Positions 60,543 through 64,000 of a DNA stretch of 64,000 nt are shown piece by piece. The notes under the pieces are model-generated. The model did not search any database and was not told the origin of the DNA. It saw nothing but the letters and a program-made list of their open reading frames with translations. Location of the stretch: contig NZ_JAQIOZ010000015.1 in the NCBI RefSeq assembly GCF_028023675.1, positions 58,078 to 122,077 on the forward strand, read 5' to 3'. Within the stretch, counting starts at the first letter, position 1; every line of letters starts with the position of its first letter. This DNA is from Primorskyibacter aestuariivivens (lineage in GTDB: Bacteria; Pseudomonadota; Alphaproteobacteria; Rhodobacterales; Rhodobacteraceae). A program made the translations under genes and the position numbers.

Positions 60543-60891
60543 CAAACTATTCGCGAACCCGAGACGAGGCCCCAGCGTGGGCCTTTTTTCTTTTTGGTTC
60601 AAAGGGGTTTAGCTGAGCCATCCGACTTTCGGAGACTGGCCGTTGGCCCGAAATTGGTCTCCGAACGCCCCGCGTCTCCTTTCACCCGCCCTTCACCCAA
60701 ATCGAGACGCATCAGAAAATGGTCGTCTTTTCAGATGCTTGCCAAAAATGGGTTGCGCCGCAGTTGAGGCCGGTTCGACCGCTATCAAAGCAAACGGAGA
60801 CACTCGAAGGCGGCGTGGTTCTTCGAAATGGTGCGAACGGTCGCGTGAAGTCGTTGATGACAAACAGACTTTCCGTCCATAGCCTGGCTGC
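60543..60891 (+). other. 349-base gap after tRNA-Ser
   Basis: Holds the terminator at 60567-60589. The remainder (60600-60891) shows no gene, repeat or tRNA-end duplication that I can support; it marks the start of the accessory region. Confidence 0.55.
60567..60589 (+). terminator. Intrinsic terminator of tRNA-Ser
   Basis: AGGCCC (60567-60572) and GGGCCT (60579-60584) pair around CAGCGT, followed by TTTTTT to 60589. Confidence 0.85.
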
Positions 60892-61728
60892 ATGTCGAAC
60901 GAGCCCTGGACAGATGCAGAAAACGATCTGATCGTCGCGGATTACTTCGCGATGCTGGCCGAGGACATGGCGGGCCGTCCCTACAATAAGGCTCAGCATC
61001 GGCGCAGTTTGATGCCCCTTTTGCGGAGCCGAACGGAAGGCTCGATCGAGTTCAAGCATCAGAATATCAGCGCGGTCCTGAAGGGGCTCGGCGAAGATTG
61101 GATCCCCGGCTACAAGCCAGCGTTCAATTTCCAGATGATCTTGGTCGATGCTGTGGCGCGCTGGTTGGCATGGAACCCGGCCTGGCTTGGGCGGATGCCG
61201 GGCTCGCGATCAGCAAATGGTTTGCGCGAGGCTGCGCAGATCTGGATTGGACCGTCACCGACGCTGTCGAACCAGCCGCCGCCGCTGGAACTGGAGCAGA
61301 TGCTGCATGTCGCTAAAAAGTTCGACGTGGCGGGTCGGGATGAACGCAACCGCGCCCTCGGACGTGCGGGAGAAGAGCGCGTCGTTGCACACCAACGGTC
61401 CGCTTTGAAAGTGGCCGGTCGAGATGATCTGGCGCGCAAAGTGCGGTGGATTTCCGAAGAGGATGGTGACGGTGCCGGGTACGACATTGCCAGCTTTACG
61501 CCGGACGGACAGGAGCGTTTGATCGAGGTGAAAACGCCAAATGGCTGGGAACGAACGCCCTTTTACATTTCCCGCAATGAACTGGCGGTCGCCGAAGAGC
61601 GCCGGTCAGAATGGTGCTTGTTCCGTCTCTGGAATTTCTCGCGTGAGCCGAAAGCATTTGACTTGCGCCCGCCGCTAGATGCCCATGTCTCGTTGACCGC
61701 GACGGCCTTTCAGGCGAGCTTTCATTAG
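60892..61728 (+). CDS. DUF3883 nuclease-like protein
   Basis: A 278-residue protein. The N-terminal half (AENDLIVADYFAMLAEDMAG, HRRSLMPLLRSRTEGSIEFKHQNISAVL) resembles domains seen in restriction-type proteins. The C-terminal DUF3883 domain (about residues 155-260) has a PD-(D/E)xK-like set: GRAGEERVV (Glu161/162), GYDIASF (Asp198) and LIEVKT (Glu212, Lys214), followed by PFYISRNEL. DUF3883 is common in restriction and defence-associated proteins. A cytoplasmic nuclease or DNA-binding role is inferred. It is the first gene after tRNA-Ser and lies three bases from a convergent recombinase cassette. Confidence 0.8.
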   Translation: MSNEPWTDAENDLIVADYFAMLAEDMAGRPYNKAQHRRSLMPLLRSRTEGSIEFKHQNISAVLKGLGEDWIPGYKPAFNFQMILVDAVARWLAWNPAWLGRMPGSRSANGLREAAQIWIGPSPTLSNQPPPLELEQMLHVAKKFDVAGRDERNRALGRAGEERVVAHQRSALKVAGRDDLARKVRWISEEDGDGAGYDIASFTPDGQERLIEVKTPNGWERTPFYISRNELAVAEERRSEWCLFRLWNFSREPKAFDLRPPLDAHVSLTATAFQASFH

Positions 61729-61731
61729 AAT

Positions 61732-62115
61732 CTAACTGAACCCGCGCTGTTCTTGCTCTGGCCAAGCCTCTCCTGCGAGAAAGCACAGATCGTACAGGCT
61801 GACCGCCAACGGCTCGCACCCGCAGGTCAGCCGCTTGAGTACCTCCGGTGCGAGGTAGGCCAGCCGCAACTGGCGACTGACATGGCGTTCGGCCAGACCG
61901 ACGGCTTCGGCCAGTTCCATGATCGTGTTGAATTCGCCAGTGTCCATGCGCCGCCGCCAACCCCACGCCCGCCCAATGGCGCGGAGGACATGCGGATCCT
62001 GCGTCTGGTCCTCGCTCGGCAGATAGTTGGCGGGCGGCATTATTTTTGGCCGACCGTTCTTCTTGCGGACCTTCAACGGGATCAGCACGCGGATTGTGTC
62101 ATCGGCATGCGTCAT
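61732..62115 (-). CDS. HTH (ParB/KorB-like) protein of the recombinase cassette
   Basis: A 127-residue protein whose core (TIMELAEAVGLAERHVSRQL, then RLAYLAPEVLKRL, about residues 64-98) is a ParB/KorB-like helix-turn-helix. The N-terminus is basic (IPLKVRKKNGRPKIM). It begins within the stop codon of the serine recombinase gene (ATGA), so it is cotranslated with it. A role in directing or repressing the recombinase is likely but unproven. Confidence 0.75.
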   Translation of the reverse strand: MTHADDTIRVLIPLKVRKKNGRPKIMPPANYLPSEDQTQDPHVLRAIGRAWGWRRRMDTGEFNTIMELAEAVGLAERHVSRQLRLAYLAPEVLKRLTCGCEPLAVSLYDLCFLAGEAWPEQEQRGFS

Positions 62116-63440
62116 TCGGCGGCCTCTTGACTGCGTGGCGCGACCATCTCGCGGATGACGCCTGCGATCCCTTCGCGCCTGATATCCACCTCCAAGCCGT
62201 CGGCTGTGACGGTGACACGACGGATTAGAAGCTGGATGATCCGTGCCTGCTCGGCTGGGAACAGCTGCGCCCAGAGCGCGCTGAATTCATGCAATGCCGT
62301 GATGGCGCCCGCCTCCGAAACCGCGCCATCCTGTTGGTTCAGGGCCGTGATCACCTTCGTCACGACTTCTGGCGTTTGCAGGACGCGCCGGACCTCGGTC
62401 ACGATCGCATCCTCAACCATTCCAGACGCGAGCCGCATCGGAGCGGTCTCTTCGCCGGTCTCGCGGTTCCGGATGACGTCCATCGACACGTAGTAGCGGT
62501 AAAGCTTCGCACCCTTCTTGGTGCTTGTGGGCGTCATGGCCGCGCCGGTGTCGCTGAAGATCAGCCCTTTCAGGAGCGCGGGGATCCGCGACCGGCTGTT
62601 ATTTGCACGTTTGCGTGGGCTTTCCTGCAGGATGGCGTGCGCCCGATCCCAGAGGTCGTCATCGATGATGGCGTCGTGCTCGCCGGGATAAGCCTTGCCC
62701 TTGTGGACGGCTTCACCACGATAAACGCGGTTGCTCAGGAGCCGATAGAGGTAGCCCTTGTCGATCAGCGTACCCTGCTTGTTGCGGAAGCCGTCGCGGC
62801 GGAGTTCGCGCGCGAGAACCGTCGCGGATCCCAGTTCGACAAACCGCTCGAAGATGCGGCGGACCGATGCGGCCTCGGCGTCGTTCACCAACAGTTTTCG
62901 ATCCTGCACATCATAACCCAGCGGAACATAGCCGCCCATCCAGATCCCGCGCTTGCGCGATGCCGCCACCTTGTCGCGGATCCGCTCGCCGATAACTTCG
63001 CGCTCGAACTGGGCGAAGCTGAGCAAGATGTTCAGCGTCAGCCGCCCCATGGACGTGGTGGTGTTGAATGACTGCGTCACCGACACGAAGGTGACGCCGT
63101 TGCGGTCGAAGATCTCGACCAGCTTGGAGAAATCCATCAGCGAGCGGCTGAGGCGGTCGATCTTGTAGACAACGACCACGTCGATCAACCCGTCGTCGAT
63201 GTCGGCCAGAAGCAGCTTGAGACCGGGACGTTCGAGGGTGCCACCGGAAAAACCGCCATCGTCGTAGCGTTCGCGGGTCGCAACCCAGCCCTCGGATCGC
63301 TGGCTGGCGGTATAGGCTTCGCAGGCCTCCCGCTGGGCATCGAGGCTGTTGAATTCCATGTCGAGCCCTTCCTCGCTCGACTTGCGGGTGTAGATCGCAC
63401 AGCGCAGGCGGCGGTTGGGGCGGGCGTTGATGTCCATCAT
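62112..63440 (-). CDS. Large serine recombinase
   Basis: A 442-residue site-specific recombinase. The resolvase domain starts RCAIYTRKSSEEGLDMEFNS with the catalytic Ser at 21/22, then RYDDGGFSGGTLERPGLKLL and VVYKIDRLSRSLMDF, and ERIRDKVAASRKRG. The Recombinase domain follows (PLGYDVQDRKLLVNDAEA, GYLYRLLSNRVYRGEAVHKG) and a C-terminal zinc-ribbon-like/coiled region in which the usual Cys pairs are not obvious. It is somewhat short compared with phage integrases (500 or more) and fits cassette-type recombinases of alphaproteobacterial islands. ATG 63440 (or 63437) follows GGGAGGAAGC and overlaps DUF2924. Confidence 0.9.
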   Translation of the reverse strand: MMDINARPNRRLRCAIYTRKSSEEGLDMEFNSLDAQREACEAYTASQRSEGWVATRERYDDGGFSGGTLERPGLKLLLADIDDGLIDVVVVYKIDRLSRSLMDFSKLVEIFDRNGVTFVSVTQSFNTTTSMGRLTLNILLSFAQFEREVIGERIRDKVAASRKRGIWMGGYVPLGYDVQDRKLLVNDAEAASVRRIFERFVELGSATVLARELRRDGFRNKQGTLIDKGYLYRLLSNRVYRGEAVHKGKAYPGEHDAIIDDDLWDRAHAILQESPRKRANNSRSRIPALLKGLIFSDTGAAMTPTSTKKGAKLYRYYVSMDVIRNRETGEETAPMRLASGMVEDAIVTEVRRVLQTPEVVTKVITALNQQDGAVSEAGAITALHEFSALWAQLFPAEQARIIQLLIRRVTVTADGLEVDIRREGIAGVIREMVAPRSQEAAE

Positions 63441-63880
63441 GCTTCCTCCCGCTTGCGTTCGCGCAGGCCGAAAAAGCGATAGCCATTCCAGCGCGTTCCG
63501 GTGATGGCGCGGGCCACGGCCGAGAGCGATTTGAACTTCCGGCCCTGCCAGTCGAAACCGTCTTTCAGAATGGTGACGGTGTGCTCGACCCCGTCCCATT
63601 CCCGGATGAGTCTGGTGCCCACTACGGGATTGCGCGGATCGGCGATCTGATTTTTGCGGTGTGCGACGCCTTCGACCTCATCGGCGAGCAGGTCCAGCAT
63701 GCGGCGCGTTTCCCGGTCAGGGCCGCCGTAGGTCAGTTCCTGGGTGCGATAGGCGATGCGGATTTCCAAAAAGGTCCGGCTGTTGTTCGGCGCGGCACTG
63801 CCGAAAAGTTTTTCCCATTCGGCTTTCAGATCCCTGACCGACATGGCCTTCAGCGTGGCCAGGCGCGCTAGGACGGTTTG
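63437..63880 (-). pseudogene. DUF2924 protein, apparently 5'-truncated by an insertion sequence
   Basis: DUF2924 proteins usually accompany this type of serine recombinase. From ATG 63844 the sequence runs VRDLKAEWEKLFGSAAPNNS, LEIRIAYRTQELTYGG, and so on to the stop at 63437. The in-frame codons upstream still read TVLARLATLKA, which matches the normal N-terminus of the family, but no start codon is present there; at about 63880 the sequence changes into an apparent insertion-sequence end. The protein may still be made from ATG 63844 (135 residues), lacking its first 11-12 residues. Function in recombination is unknown. Confidence 0.65.
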
Positions 63881-63882
63881 AT

Positions 63883-64000
63883 TGAAGTGGTCCCAGTTTT
63901 TCGGACAGGTTTGCAGCGCATCTAAGGTGTATCGGGTTTAGGTTTCATGCTGCTTTTTGCTCTTCCAAGCCCGCCCATTATGCGTCGTCGGGCGTCTGCC
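63883..64000 (-). mobile_element. End of an insertion sequence with partial transposase reading frame
   Basis: Bases 63883-63908 (TGAAGTGGTCCCAGTTTTTC continuing GGACAG) look like an IS terminal repeat. On the minus strand a frame entering from the window edge reads ADARRRIMGGLGRAKSSMKP and stops at TAG 63922-63924, consistent with the last residues of a transposase and a short distance to the IS end. The IS family cannot be fixed (an IS3-type is my guess from memory). It abuts the truncated DUF2924 gene. Confidence 0.45.

Noticed and set aside
60459..60767. Plus-strand frame beginning [16 protein letters not shown]
   Set aside because: Translation of the tRNA-Ser gene; no protein evidence.

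Overview
This window comes from the chromosome of a high-GC alphaproteobacterium of the order Rhodobacterales, most likely a marine member of the Roseobacter group. The evidence is a complete gene transfer agent (GTA) structural cluster in canonical gene order, a dmdA-acuI pair for dimethylsulfoniopropionate (DMSP) breakdown, a trgA-trgB-cysK tellurite-resistance locus, FAD/GcvT dehydrogenases of the dimethylglycine/sarcosine family, and RTX proteins ending in Hint domains.

Layout. At 1-1.5 kb lie the 3' part of an M32 carboxypeptidase and a SnoaL-like protein. At 1.5-15.9 kb is the GTA cluster g1 to g15, almost all genes overlapping or nearly touching, plus one small conserved follower. The large terminase appears to carry an in-frame deletion inside its nuclease domain, and a promoter-like sequence followed by a strong terminator hairpin sits just ahead of g1. 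At 16-23.5 kb are housekeeping genes: a DksA-type protein, cysE, a permease, arginase and ornithine cyclodeaminase divergent from an Lrp-type regulator, a site-2 protease, DsbB and ExoD. A tRNA-Leu follows at 23.7 kb.

At 24.5-38.1 kb two tandem genes encode a 932-residue and a 3469-residue RTX/Hint protein. They share an N-terminal-type domain, and the larger contains at least six copies of a diverged linker module of about 160-225 residues. At 38-44.2 kb are a MobA-like nucleotidyltransferase and two FAD/GcvT dehydrogenase paralogues flanking a small secreted cysteine-rich protein. At 44.3-49.1 kb is a GntR/FadR-type regulator with a clear palindromic operator, then DUF2182-DUF1326-dmdA-acuI. 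At 49.5-51.6 kb are a universal stress protein and a BCCT transporter. At 51.7-60.3 kb a photolyase (with a likely RpoE/ChrR-type promoter), cfa, trgA, trgB, cysK, a MscS-type channel and an AlaX editing protein run in one direction. After a tRNA-Ser(GGA) at 60.5 kb the content changes to accessory genes: a DUF3883 nuclease-like protein, and a cassette of HTH protein, serine recombinase and DUF2924. The DUF2924 gene appears cut at its 5' end by an insertion sequence that runs off the window.

A double-hairpin intergenic repeat recurs four times (about 3.2, 15.9, 44.2 and 60.3 kb), always just downstream of a gene. One copy is split by a third hairpin and another supplies the last codons of a gene. 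Functionally, the central region looks like a tetrahydrofolate-linked one-carbon/DMSP neighbourhood, and the 52-57 kb region an oxidative/tellurite stress neighbourhood.
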